Source: G965200765 sp965200765 (GTDB lineage: Bacteria; Pseudomonadota; Gammaproteobacteria; Arenicellales; JAJDZL01). Taken from it: DNA of 64,000 nucleotides. Each line of letters starts with the position of its first letter. Position 1 is the stretch's first letter. Made by a program: the position numbers and the translations under genes. Below, in pieces: positions 9,005 to 18,700 of the stretch. The stretch covers positions 2,480,001 to 2,544,000 of the forward strand of contig OZ241380.1 in the NCBI GenBank assembly GCA_965200765.1, in the 5' to 3' direction. A model generated the notes under the pieces. It saw only the letters and a program-made list of their open reading frames with translations, did not search any database and was not told the DNA's origin.

Positions 9005-10357
9005 CTACTGTTTTTTGGAAGGATTGAATAATTGGTCCAGAAAATTAACGTTCACCTTGCCTTTGCGATACTTCTTGTTTGACATGATGCGACGATGCAA
9101 CGGTATGGTAGTCTTCACCCCTTCGATCACAGTTTCTTCCAAGGCACCGGTCATACGGGCAATTGCTTCCTTGCGATTCCGGCCGTGTGTAATCAGTTTG
9201 GCAATCAATGAATCGTAGTACGGTGTAATTTCATAGTTGAAATATGCGTGCGAATCCACGCGCACACCGGGGCCACCCGGTTGGTGATATTGCGTGATGG
9301 TCCCGGGAAACGGCATCATGGTATCCGAATCTTCTGCATTGATTCGACACTCAATCGAATGCCCTGTCAGCTTGACTTGGTCCTGGTTCATACGCAAAGG
9401 CAAATTGGAAGCAATGCGAAGTTGCTCCTTCACAATGTCAACTCCGGTTACATATTCAGTGACTGGATGCTCAACTTGAATTCTTGCATTCATTTCAATG
9501 AAATAGAACTTGTTGTTGTCGTACAAAAACTCGAAAGTCCCCACTCCGTGATAGCCGATCTTCTTGCAAGCCTGCACACATCGCACACCGAGTTCATTGC
9601 GAGACTCCAGCGAGATGCCGGGAGCCGGTGCCTCTTCCACAAGTTTTTGATGCCGCCATTGTATCGAACATTCCCGGTCACCCAAGTGAATCACGTTACC
9701 CATTTGGTCGGCTACCACCTGAATCTCAATGTGACGCGGGTTCACCAAATATTTCTCCAGATAAAGAGTCGAATCACCGAATGCGGACTGCGCTTCACTA
9801 CGAGTGACTGAAATGGCATGCTCGAGTTCGGATTGTTCGTTCACCATCCGCATGCCTTTGCCACCACCGCCGGCGGCGGCCTTGATCAAGACCGGATAAC
9901 CGATTTCGTGCGCAATGCTTATGGTTTCTGCCAGATCATCACCAATCGGTTGTCCGGAACCCGGCAAACATTCTAGCCCGGCTTCGCGCATCGTTTCAAT
10001 GGCTTTCAACTTGTCTCCCATTGCCCGAATTGAAGCGGCGGAAGGCCCGATAAAGATAAAACCACTTTGTTCAACTTTTCCGGCAAAATCCGGACTTTCG
10101 GCCAGAAATCCGTAGCCAGGGTGAATCGCTGTTGCATTGGTTACTTCTGCCGCTGCGATTACGGAAGGGATGTTCAGGTAACTGCCGCTGGCGGATGCCG
10201 GACCAATGCAAACCGACTCATCGGCCAACTTGACATACTTGGCTATACGGTCAATATCGGAATGCAATGCAACGGTAGCAATTCCCAAATCCCTGCAGGC
10301 GCGAAGAATCCTTAATGCAATTTCACCGCGATTGGCTATGACAACTTTTTCGATCAT
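9005..10357 (-). CDS. accC: acetyl-CoA carboxylase, biotin carboxylase subunit
   Basis: 450 residues, the standard AccC length. It carries the N-terminal KVVIANRGEIALRILRA, the ATP-grasp glycine loop AAGGGGKGMR near residue 165, the RDCS-type segment GDRECSIQWRHQK, and the catalytic EMNARIQVEHPVTE region. It carboxylates biotin on AccB using ATP and bicarbonate, the first step of fatty-acid synthesis. Its ATG overlaps the accB stop by four bases (ATGA), indicating translational coupling. Encoded in the order aroQ-accB-accC, typical of gammaproteobacteria. Confidence 0.97.
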   Translation of the reverse strand: MIEKVVIANRGEIALRILRACRDLGIATVALHSDIDRIAKYVKLADESVCIGPASASGSYLNIPSVIAAAEVTNATAIHPGYGFLAESPDFAGKVEQSGFIFIGPSAASIRAMGDKLKAIETMREAGLECLPGSGQPIGDDLAETISIAHEIGYPVLIKAAAGGGGKGMRMVNEQSELEHAISVTRSEAQSAFGDSTLYLEKYLVNPRHIEIQVVADQMGNVIHLGDRECSIQWRHQKLVEEAPAPGISLESRNELGVRCVQACKKIGYHGVGTFEFLYDNNKFYFIEMNARIQVEHPVTEYVTGVDIVKEQLRIASNLPLRMNQDQVKLTGHSIECRINAEDSDTMMPFPGTITQYHQPGGPGVRVDSHAYFNYEITPYYDSLIAKLITHGRNRKEAIARMTGALEETVIEGVKTTIPLHRRIMSNKKYRKGKVNVNFLDQLFNPSKKQ

Positions 10358-10803
10358 TCGGCAACAAGAAACAGTACTTCACCGAATTCAACTGGTTCTC
10401 CGTCTTCTTTCAGAATTTTTACAATTTCTCCGTCCAGCTCGGCTTCAATCGGATTGTAAATTTTCATTGCTTCAATCAGGCAAAGCACCTTTCCTTTCTG
10501 TACCTGGTCGCCGACTTTGACGTACGGTGCCTCATCGGGGGATGGTGACAGATAGAAGGTTCCAACCATAGGAGCGCGAACCTCCTGATATTCGGAGTCC
10601 TCATCCGCTTCATCGTCCATCGAGATTTCTGCAAGCTTCTGAAGCGGTGATGTTCCGGCACCTGCCGGCGATTGCACCACTTGCGGAACACCGTGCATTC
10701 CGCGCGTCAGTCGAATCGAATCTTCGCCTTCCTGGATTTCAATTTCAGTAAGGTCAGTGGCCTGAAAAATTTCGATCAACTTTCGAATCTTGCGTAAATC
10801 CAT
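10354..10803 (-). CDS. accB: biotin carboxyl carrier protein of acetyl-CoA carboxylase
   Basis: 149 residues. N-terminal MDLRKIRKLIEIF is the usual AccB start, followed by an acidic, Pro/Ala-containing linker and a C-terminal lipoyl/biotinyl domain (from about 72). The biotinylated residue is Lys114 in EAMKIYNPIEAE; the two residues after the Lys are Ile-Tyr rather than the frequent Met-Met or Leu-Met. It carries the carboxyl group between AccC and AccAD in the cytoplasm. It starts 16 bp after aroQ and overlaps accC by four bases. Confidence 0.96.
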   Translation of the reverse strand: MDLRKIRKLIEIFQATDLTEIEIQEGEDSIRLTRGMHGVPQVVQSPAGAGTSPLQKLAEISMDDEADEDSEYQEVRAPMVGTFYLSPSPDEAPYVKVGDQVQKGKVLCLIEAMKIYNPIEAELDGEIVKILKEDGEPVEFGEVLFLVAE

Positions 10804-10819
10804 GCAACGTCCATCCGTT

Positions 10820-11263
10820 TTATTTTGAATTCAGAAATTCAATTGCTGCATGAACCGCGGCAATGTATCCATAGGTACCCAAGCCGCAAATCACACCATG
10901 TGCAATGTCCGAAAAGTAGGAATGTCGTCGAAATTCTTCTCGTTTGTGTATGTTCGACAAATGCACTTCAATCAACGGAATGCCGGATGCGATGACCGCA
11001 TCGCGCAACGCGATGCTGGTATGTGTGAATGCTGCCGGATTGAATATGATGAAATCCACTCCTTGTGAATTTGCTTCCTGTACATATTGCACAAGTTCAT
11101 GTTCGGCGTTGCTTTGCATGGCAATCAGGTCAACACCAGCATCTTTGGCCGCCGCCTTGGCCTTAGCATTGATTTGCTCAAGTGTAACGCGACCATAGTG
11201 TTCGGGTTCTCTGGTGCCCAGTAAATTCAGATTGGGCCCGTTCAGTACAAGAATTTTCGACAT
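10820..11263 (-). CDS. aroQ: type II 3-dehydroquinate dehydratase
   Basis: 147 residues, standard for the dodecameric type II enzyme of the shikimate pathway, converting 3-dehydroquinate to 3-dehydroshikimate. It has the signature ILVLNGPNLNLLGTREP with catalytic Tyr23, the FNPAAFTHTSIALRDA block, and the EVHLSNIHKREEFR block with the catalytic His. First gene of the aroQ-accB-accC cluster; 143 bp of upstream sequence probably holds the promoter. Confidence 0.97.
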   Translation of the reverse strand: MSKILVLNGPNLNLLGTREPEHYGRVTLEQINAKAKAAAKDAGVDLIAMQSNAEHELVQYVQEANSQGVDFIIFNPAAFTHTSIALRDAVIASGIPLIEVHLSNIHKREEFRRHSYFSDIAHGVICGLGTYGYIAAVHAAIEFLNSK

Positions 11264-11406
11264 GGCAATACGAAAGCCAGTAGTAGTTTAATATTGATTC
11301 AAAGAAATTATGTGCGAAAGAAAAACTTAATTATAACTGAATTTAATCGCACAATGGGCGCATTTGAATGCAAATTTACAGCAATTCGGTGAAATTGCAA
11401 ATATTC

Positions 11407-11934
11407 TCAGGAGTTAGGCACCAGGTTGTTGAGATCCTCGCGAGTCAATGGTCCGGCCTTGGTCAATTTGGTTGAACCGTCTTCAGAAAATACAATCGTA
11501 AACGGCAGCACGCCGTCTACGTTGCCAAATAAATCCATGATCTTGTCGGTTGCATCCGGGTCAGCAACAAGAGAAGGAAATCCGATGCTGTTTTCCTCCA
11601 GAAATCTCATCGCGGATTCTTTTTGGTCAATCGCGATACCGATTACTTTGACGTTCTGGTTTGCATAACGATTTTGAAACTCATCCAGCAACGGCATCTC
11701 CTCGACACACGGCGCACACCAACTACCCCAGAAATTCAACAACACAGTATTTCCGAACCAGTCGTCCACGGCCATCACTTCGCCGTTCAAGGAGGTCCAA
11801 TGGCTTTGAACATCTCTCAAGACCGACAGGTCAGGTTGACTCCAGTCCAACTCTCGCAATGCAATTCCAGCGACCAGGCCGGTAGCTGCAATTGCGGTAA
11901 ACAAAAGCGCAACGACGGACTTTCGAACAGGCAT
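11407..11934 (-). CDS. TlpA/ResA-like membrane-anchored thioredoxin
   Basis: 175 residues. A hydrophobic N-terminal segment (about residues 7-27) acts as an uncleaved anchor or signal, followed by a thioredoxin fold. The redox motif is W-C73-A-P-C76 in FWGSWCAPCVEEMPLL, with the cis-Pro region VLPFTIVF. It probably faces the periplasm and reduces or oxidises disulfides, for example in cytochrome c maturation. It lies 26 bp downstream of dsbD on the same strand; DsbD would supply its electrons. Confidence 0.85.
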   Translation of the reverse strand: MPVRKSVVALLFTAIAATGLVAGIALRELDWSQPDLSVLRDVQSHWTSLNGEVMAVDDWFGNTVLLNFWGSWCAPCVEEMPLLDEFQNRYANQNVKVIGIAIDQKESAMRFLEENSIGFPSLVADPDATDKIMDLFGNVDGVLPFTIVFSEDGSTKLTKAGPLTREDLNNLVPNS

Positions 11935-11960
11935 GATTGAGCAGGAATACAGGAAATAGT

Positions 11961-14213
11961 CTAGACCTTGCTCAAAATCGTCAGCATTTCATCCCTGTCG
12001 ACGTAGCCGTACTGAGTCAAATCTGTGATCTGCTCACCGGTTTCGTCAATGAAAACCATTGCCGGCGGGCCGAAAATATCAAATCGTTTACGAATCGACC
12101 GTCCAACTTCATCTTTCGGGTCGGTTACGTCAATTTGCAAGGTGACAAAGTCATCTTGCAATACCCGAACGACCAAAGGATCTTTGAAAGTCGTGCGTTC
12201 GAGGCGGATGCAGTCCACACACCAATCAGCATAGAAATCCACTATGACAGGGCGCTGACTTGATACTGCGCTGGCCAGATGTTCTTCGAACGACTTGACG
12301 GTCGTTACCTTTTCAAATACTTTTTCAGATTCCGGCATGGTCGCTATTCCCCCTATGCCACTGGCCAGCATGCTCAGTTGCGGCAACGGGCGAAGTATAT
12401 CGCGATTACCGTAAATTCCCCCAACCATTGCGAGTGCACCCCAAATCAGCATTACGGTGCCAGTTCCCTTCAATAAATATTTCCAGCCACTCGCATCGCT
12501 AGGCAACGACTGGGTCGCACCCAGATAGACTGCAATGACAATCAGCAAAGCGGCCCAGAGGAAGATCACCGGTACAGCCGGGATCGTACCAAGCAGATAA
12601 ATTGCCACACCCAGCAACATCACACCGAAAACTTGCTTGACTCGGTCCATCCAGACACCCGCTTTGGGCAACGAGACTCCAATGCCAAATCCGATGATGA
12701 CCAGCACAATGCCCATACCGGAGGCCAAGGCAGCCATAATGGCCGCGCCCAGATACGGATCCGCCTTTGCTATCGCGACCCCCAGAACCGAGATCAACAG
12801 CGGCGATACACAAGCACTTACAATCAAAGCGGAACCGGCACCCAGAAAAAATACCGTGCCGATTTTTCCACCACCCAATTTCGACGTGCTTTCATGCATG
12901 CGCGTTTCCACGGACGATGGCAAACGCAACTCGTACAAACCGAACATGGAAAGTGACATGAGTATCAGAATGACACTTAGCGTACCAATAGCCCAAATAT
13001 TCTGAAAATAAGCCTGCAGTTGATCGCCCGTGGCACCGGCGACAGCTCCTATGGCAGCGTATGTTACGACTGTCCCGGCAACATAGATCAAAGAAAGCAT
13101 ACCGGCCCGCATTCGACCAACTTCCCCTTGCCCGGCGACAATCGATGAAAGCACTGGTATCAGGGGCAGTACGCAGGGAGTGAATGTCAGCATTAACCCC
13201 GTACCCAATGCAGTAATAATCAACCACCAGTTACCGCTACCGGATTCTTCAGACGAATCCGAAGGCGGATCATCTCCGGCCGCCATCGCCGCAGGCACCA
13301 AGCTATCCAGGAACAATGGAATGGACTCAGTTACCGGGGGATAGCAGATGCTGTCCCGCTTGCAACCTTGATACTTGACTGTCAGTAAAAATTCCCCGGA
13401 ATCGGGAGTGGAACGCACCAATTGAAGACCCACGTCGAAATCAGTCGGATAGATCAGTTGTTCCCCGAAATATTCGTCCGTATAGGAATTGGCTTCGGGC
13501 CAAATAATTCTCTTGACTGTTGCCAGACCCCAGCCATCAAATTCAATTTTGTCCCGATAGATATAGTAACCATCTGCGACTTCAAAGGATGTCAGAACTT
13601 TTTGTCCGCCCACAGGTACTGCATTGATCTTGAATGCATCCTTTGCATCCAGAAACGATACTTCATTGCCCATAATCTCCATGCCGAGTTTGGCAAGGTC
13701 TGACAATGAATCGCCGACTGCTCCGACCGGGTTGTCATTACTATCCAGCGCCACCGGTACATATTCGTAAGGAACTGAAAACTTGTGCTTGATCGGCGGA
13801 TAGCAAACACCGATTGGTTCGTTGCATCCTTGACCCCAAGCTTCGAACTGCGGGGCGGAAACAGACATTTTCGACAATATCGGCGCACGAACCTTGACTT
13901 CCTTTTCGTAAACGATGACTTCGCCGAACAACGGATCATCCTTCATCTTGCCGGGCGGCAGTACCATGTCGCCTAGTTCAATGTCCAGCGTTGAAGAGAA
14001 CAACTTGAACTTGTCTTCATACATGTAGTAGCCTTCGGCGACAGTCCAGGTAACAACAACTTCGTTGTCTACGATTTCGGAGGAGAATGCAAAGGCTTCT
14101 TCCGATGGCAGCAACACCTGTTCGCTCTGTCCCCAAGCCGCTGTGAACACAAACAGCAGCAAGCAGGCACCCCATCTGATTATGTTCGATAATTTGCCGG
14201 TTCTGTTGGTCAT
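11961..14213 (-). CDS. dsbD: thiol:disulfide interchange protein DsbD with duplicated N-terminal domain
   Basis: 750 residues, longer than the usual roughly 570. A signal peptide (residues 1-29) is followed by two DsbD-alpha-like periplasmic domains. The first, about 33-150, has a Cys130/Cys137 pair (GCNEPIGVCYPP). The second, about 188-300, has Cys284/Cys290 (GCKRDSICYPP). An eight-helix membrane domain (about 328-605) has the transport cysteines Cys347 (TPCVLP) and Cys468 (SACVSP). The C-terminal thioredoxin domain has C665-V-D-C668. It moves electrons from cytoplasmic thioredoxin to periplasmic proteins, likely including the TlpA-like protein just downstream. Confidence 0.94.
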   Translation of the reverse strand: MTNRTGKLSNIIRWGACLLLFVFTAAWGQSEQVLLPSEEAFAFSSEIVDNEVVVTWTVAEGYYMYEDKFKLFSSTLDIELGDMVLPPGKMKDDPLFGEVIVYEKEVKVRAPILSKMSVSAPQFEAWGQGCNEPIGVCYPPIKHKFSVPYEYVPVALDSNDNPVGAVGDSLSDLAKLGMEIMGNEVSFLDAKDAFKINAVPVGGQKVLTSFEVADGYYIYRDKIEFDGWGLATVKRIIWPEANSYTDEYFGEQLIYPTDFDVGLQLVRSTPDSGEFLLTVKYQGCKRDSICYPPVTESIPLFLDSLVPAAMAAGDDPPSDSSEESGSGNWWLIITALGTGLMLTFTPCVLPLIPVLSSIVAGQGEVGRMRAGMLSLIYVAGTVVTYAAIGAVAGATGDQLQAYFQNIWAIGTLSVILILMSLSMFGLYELRLPSSVETRMHESTSKLGGGKIGTVFFLGAGSALIVSACVSPLLISVLGVAIAKADPYLGAAIMAALASGMGIVLVIIGFGIGVSLPKAGVWMDRVKQVFGVMLLGVAIYLLGTIPAVPVIFLWAALLIVIAVYLGATQSLPSDASGWKYLLKGTGTVMLIWGALAMVGGIYGNRDILRPLPQLSMLASGIGGIATMPESEKVFEKVTTVKSFEEHLASAVSSQRPVIVDFYADWCVDCIRLERTTFKDPLVVRVLQDDFVTLQIDVTDPKDEVGRSIRKRFDIFGPPAMVFIDETGEQITDLTQYGYVDRDEMLTILSKV

Positions 14214-14516
14214 TTGTAAGAATTCAGATACTAAGTCATGCAGTTTTCTTGATGTACATTATCGTATTGTTGAACTGAATATTCTTAAAATTATTTCAAA
14301 CTCCCGTAAAGTACGAATATTCAGGTTTGATTGACTTGCGATATGGAAAGGGAGAGAGTTGAACTCCGACGACTGATGAAAGGGAATCTGTATTCGCAAC
14401 TGCGAATGATCAAGTATACTGTGATCAAGGACGACTGAATTGTCCACGACAGGTTCGGCTAAGCTGAAATTCAAAAATCACGAAAACCAAATCATTGACG
14501 CGACCAGATTTTAGCG
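14214..14516. other. divergent intergenic region, dsbD / hepT
   Basis: About 300 bases between divergent genes with no credible ORF. Two copies of the palindrome GAATATTC lie at 14277-14284 and 14315-14322. Two TGATCA palindromes lie close together near 14408-14428. These could be operator half-sites for the downstream toxin-antitoxin pair or dsbD, but no regulator can be named. No tRNA or riboswitch was recognised. Confidence 0.3.
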
Positions 14517-14939
14517 ATGAACATCAATACACATGGCTATCGACGTTGTACAAAAACGTTGAGTACGGCTTATGAGCATTTACAGAGAACCAGTCCTGAC
14601 GATGTGATGTATGAGGTATTTCGTGCTGCCTGTGCAAAGGAGTTTGAACTCGTTCTTGAACGAGGGGGAAACCTTTTCCGGAAAGCACTGCATACCTGGT
14701 TTATCAGTCATGCTCAAGTAGACAAGCTCGTATTCAAGGACATCTATCGTCATGGTGCAAAACACGGGTTGATTACGATGGAAGCCTGTGAACGCTGGAT
14801 TGAATATCGTGATTATCGCAATGATACTGCACACGAGTACGGTGAAAAATTTGCAGATGCTGTTGTAGCATTCTTGCCGCAATTTATCGATGATGCACGA
14901 CAACTTGCTCGTGCAATCGAAAGTGTTCAAGATGACTGA
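14517..14939 (+). CDS. hepT: HepT-like HEPN toxin (nucleotidyltransferase-substrate-binding family)
   Basis: 140 residues of the HI0074/HepT four-helix family. The RNase motif R-x4-H-x-Y is present as RNDTAHEY, with Arg101, His106 and Tyr108. In characterised HepT-MntA (type VII) systems the Tyr is polyadenylylated by MntA, silencing the RNase. The gene overlaps mntA by eight bases (ATG 14932, stop 14937-14939), the usual two-gene operon with toxin first. ATG 14517 is the first start after a stop. The function follows from family and neighbour; activity is not shown. Confidence 0.85.
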   Translation: MNINTHGYRRCTKTLSTAYEHLQRTSPDDVMYEVFRAACAKEFELVLERGGNLFRKALHTWFISHAQVDKLVFKDIYRHGAKHGLITMEACERWIEYRDYRNDTAHEYGEKFADAVVAFLPQFIDDARQLARAIESVQDD

Positions 14940-15279
14940 ACAAATACATCTTTTGCCCCGACACAGAGAGCAACTCAATCGGCTTTTGAAGTGCTATCTG
15001 CCGGATGTGGAAGTATGGGCCTATGGTAGCCGGGTGAATGGCCGTAGTCACGATGCTAGTGATCTGGATCTGGTGCTCAGAGCAACAAAATTGCAGGAAA
15101 TTCCGTTGGCAGTGTTGTCCAGTTTCAGAAGAGCGTTGCAAGAGAGCAACATACCATTTTTGGTGGAGTTCAAGGATTGGGGGCGTATACCGGACTATTA
15201 TCACCGTGAGATTGAACGAAATTATGTTGTTTTGCGTAAACCCGAATCCGGGCAGGGTTTGACATCCACTACAAACTGA
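14932..15279 (+). CDS. mntA: MntA-like minimal nucleotidyltransferase antitoxin
   Basis: 115 residues. The nucleotidyltransferase signature GS-x10-D-x-D is complete in YGSRVNGRSHDASDLDLVL (Gly32-Ser33, Asp44, Asp46), and a later acidic residue lies in FLVEFKDW. MntA antitoxins transfer AMP to the HepT toxin. ATG 14932 was chosen because it overlaps the hepT stop; an in-frame start at 14890 lies within hepT. The last 60 per cent of this gene and about 90 bases beyond it are duplicated, degraded, at 21.77-22.02 kb. Confidence 0.88.
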   Translation: MTEQIHLLPRHREQLNRLLKCYLPDVEVWAYGSRVNGRSHDASDLDLVLRATKLQEIPLAVLSSFRRALQESNIPFLVEFKDWGRIPDYYHREIERNYVVLRKPESGQGLTSTTN

Positions 15280-15409
15280 ATATTGGACTGTGGAAGATTT
15301 GCTTTCACTTGCAAATTCAAGGTTCGGTCGTAGCCCAATTGCTTGTCGAGAATACCTGCCTGAGGGAAGCAAACCGGCATCATCTAGAAAAATGAATTCA
15401 ACTGCCTGA

Positions 15410-15575
15410 AGTTACCACGAGTTTGGGTAGCTATAGCACCGTCATTTGAATGAGTGCACCAAGTGCGGTTGTTTAATTTCTTCGACGACCGGCACGTATT
15501 TCGAACAAACGTGTTTGCCGTTGCCCAAATGGTTTACGGCGGGTCTGCTTGACGAAAGCAAGGCATGCAGGCAAT
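15410..15575 (+). pseudogene. IS1595 transposase remnant (zinc ribbon to WF-x-A segment)
   Basis: One frame reads YRHLNECTKCG-like residues (here HRHLNECTKCG after two in-frame stops), then SSTTGTYFEQT and LPLPKWFTAGLL. It closely parallels the remnant at 150-250. Only the second half of the zinc ribbon and the following segment remain; coding similarity stops near 15560, after WFTAGLL-DESKA. The continuation of the same protein (LLMGADEGEIS-like onwards) is found at 21.54 kb, on the other side of the autotransporter gene. Confidence 0.7.
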
Positions 15576-15718
15576 CATCCGTTCTGCATCACAATTGATA
15601 CGCAAGCGCACAACTGTGCAGTTGCATGGACTTGCAAGATGCACAGCTGTGCGCGGTGTTCGGATATTGTCGACTGTCGACAAAGGCGCAGGATATCTCT
15701 GCGCTGATTCTTTCCTGC

Positions 15719-18700
15719 CTACCAGTCTGTCTGCCCCGTCAGCATGACCCTGTGGTCAGGCTGCTTGCCGTCTGCTTCACGACGCTCGAATTCCAGGCCC
15801 GAAGACAGCTCTGATTCGCTGGCATAGCGCATGCCGATGCGGTAGTCCCGCTTGCTGCCTTCTTCCACTCCGATTCCAGCGTACGGCGTATGCAGGCCGC
15901 TCGCTCCAAACATCCGGTAGCCGACTTCCGCGTCCAGGCGTGTCGTCAGCTCCTTGTCTTCGGATGCACGACTGGCAACGCGGCTGTCCCAGAGAGAATC
16001 AACCCCGCTTTCCGGTCGCCCATGCGACAGGGAAGAGCTGTAGGTCAGTCCGGTCTCCCGACTATTCAGCCGGTATCCTGCCGTCAAGCCGGCGCCCCAC
16101 TCCTTCCGTTCGCTTTCATGGTCCAGCAAGGCGCGACCCGTGGCCACCAGCTTCATTCGGGTTGCCGGGTTGCGATATTCCGCTGTGCCGCCCATTTCGA
16201 TGCCAGTGCCCGTGCCGCCGTCGCCGCCGTCCCAGCGCAAGCCAGCTTCGCCAGACAGCGTCAGCGAAGCGCCGGATTCAAGCGCACAGATTTGAAGCCG
16301 CTCAACCGCAACGCGCACTCCGTGCGCCCGGGACTTCGAACCCATTGGACGCCGCTCGTCCCCGTCAACCCTGGTCTGCAGACCCCAGGCCTCTCCCTTC
16401 AGGTCCACCTGAATCAAACGGTCGTTCGCTGAATCACCAGCCGAATGCAAGCGATAGCGTCCGCCCAGCGCCGCACTGGCGATCGACATCTTGCTGGCGG
16501 CTTCTCCGGTGGCACCGTCGTTGTAGTTGACCTTGCCCTTGCCATATCCGACCGCCGCCCACAGGCTCGCCGATTCCGACACCGACCAGCCAATGTAGGG
16601 ATTCAATGACTTCACGCGCACCTTCACCACGCCGCTGGTGCCGCCGGTGCTGCCCTGATAGCCGAAGCTTCCTTTCGACACTCCGGCCGCCAGTCCGACC
16701 AGAACTCCGGCATCGACCATCGTGTCGGTGCCAATATTGACAGAGGCCAGCTCGCCGTCCCACTGCAGCGCATCCGCACCGCCGCCGGACAATTTTCGAT
16801 AGTCAACCGAACCCCAAACTGTCGGGGCGCCGGCAAGCATCCCGCCGGATGCGTCGGCCGAACCATTCGCGCCCAGAGCGGCAACGCTCGGCGTATAGAC
16901 GAAGCTGGCGCCGTCCAGCGAACGATACAGCGACATCTCCGAACGCTCCAGGCCGCGCTCCCGCTCGCGGCTGTGCTGCGCGGAACGCTCCAGAATCGAA
17001 AGCAGGCCGCCGTCCGCAAATCCGCCAGTCGGCGGCACGCTGACCGGCGGCAAGCCGACCGGCGGGGCAATCGCCGCGCCGCCGACCACTGAAGCAATGC
17101 GGTTGCCGACCGCCGCCACCACGCTGGTGGTAACCTCGCGCGCCACTTCCGCCACAATCTCCGTGTCCACCTCGTCCAGCACCGACGCATCATTGTCCAT
17201 GATGGTGCCCGTGCCGCGGGCCTCCTCTATGGTGTACGACGGATTCGGGTCGCTAAGCATCAGCACCACTGTCTCGTCCTGCTCCGACAGAACATCGCCG
17301 AGCACGGAAACATCAATCGTCTGGCTGGTCTCCCCGGCGGCGAACGTCAGAGTGCCGCCGGCGATCGACCTGTAGTCTTCGCCTGCTTCCGCAGTGCCGC
17401 TGCCCGTATCCGCATAGTTCACCGTCGCCTGCTCGTAGCTCGCCGGAGTCAGCGTCACCGTGAAGGTCAGATTGACCGAATCGGTGTCGCCCTCTTCCAC
17501 GCTCGGCGAGTCGATCGAAAAGACCGGCGTGTCGTCATCGTTCGCAATGGTCCCGGTGCCGCTCGCCGTCGCGATGCTCGCGTCCGACGTCGCATTGCTC
17601 AGTGCGATCACCACCGTCTCGTCCGGCTCGAACTCTGTGTCGCCGGTCACCGACACCGCAATCGTCTTGCTGGTCTCCCCGGCGGCGAACCTCAGCGTGC
17701 CGCCGGCGAGGGTCTCATAGTCGGTTCCTGAAGTCGCGGTGCCAGTACCCGCATCGGCGTAGTTCACCGTGGCCGGCTGATGGCTCGCCGGACTCAGCGA
17801 TACCGTGAACGTCAGACTGGTCGACTCGCTGTCGCCCTCCGCCACGCTCGGCGAATCGATCGAAAAGCCGGGTATGTCGTTGTCGGTGATTGTGCCCGTG
17901 CCGCTCGCCGCCGCAATGCTCGTGCCCGACGACGCACCGCTCAGTGCGATCACCACCGTCTCGTCCGGCTCGTCCAGCGCATCGTCCGTCACCGACACTG
18001 CAATCGTCTTGCTGGTCTCACCGGCGGCAAACGTCAGCGTGCCGCCGATCGCCGCATAGTCGCTCCCCGACGTCGCCGTGCCGGTTCCGGCATCCGCATA
18101 GTTCACCGACACCTGCCTGTAGCTCGCCGGACTCAGTGTCACCGTGAACGTCAGGCTGCTCGACTCGCTGTCGCCTTCGGCCGCGCTCGGCGAGTCGATC
18201 GAAAAGCCGGGTATGTCGTTGTCCGCGATGGTCCCGGTGCCGCGCGCCGTCACGATGCTCGCACCCGACGCATTGCTCAGCGCAATCACCACCGTCTCGT
18301 CCGCCTCGTCCGCCGTGTCGCCTCTCACCGACACCGCAATCGTCTTTCTTGTCTCGCCGGCCGAAAACGTCAAGGTACCGCCGCCAATCGCCGCGTAGTC
18401 GGTTCCCGAAGTCGCCGTCCCGCTGCCCGTATCCGCATAGTTCACCGTCACCTGCGTCGTCGATGCCGGATCAAGCGTCACTGTGAACGCCAGGTTCACC
18501 GATCCGCTGTCGCCCTCGGCCACGCTCGGCGAATCAATCAGCAGGCCCTGGTCGTCGTTGGCGATGGTGCCGGTGCCGCTCGCCGTCGCAATATTCGTGC
18601 CGGTCGATGCATTGCTCAGCGTGATGATCACCGTCTCGCTCGCTTCGTACATCGTGTCGCCTGTCACCGTTACCGTGATCGTCTGGCTCGTGTCACCCGC

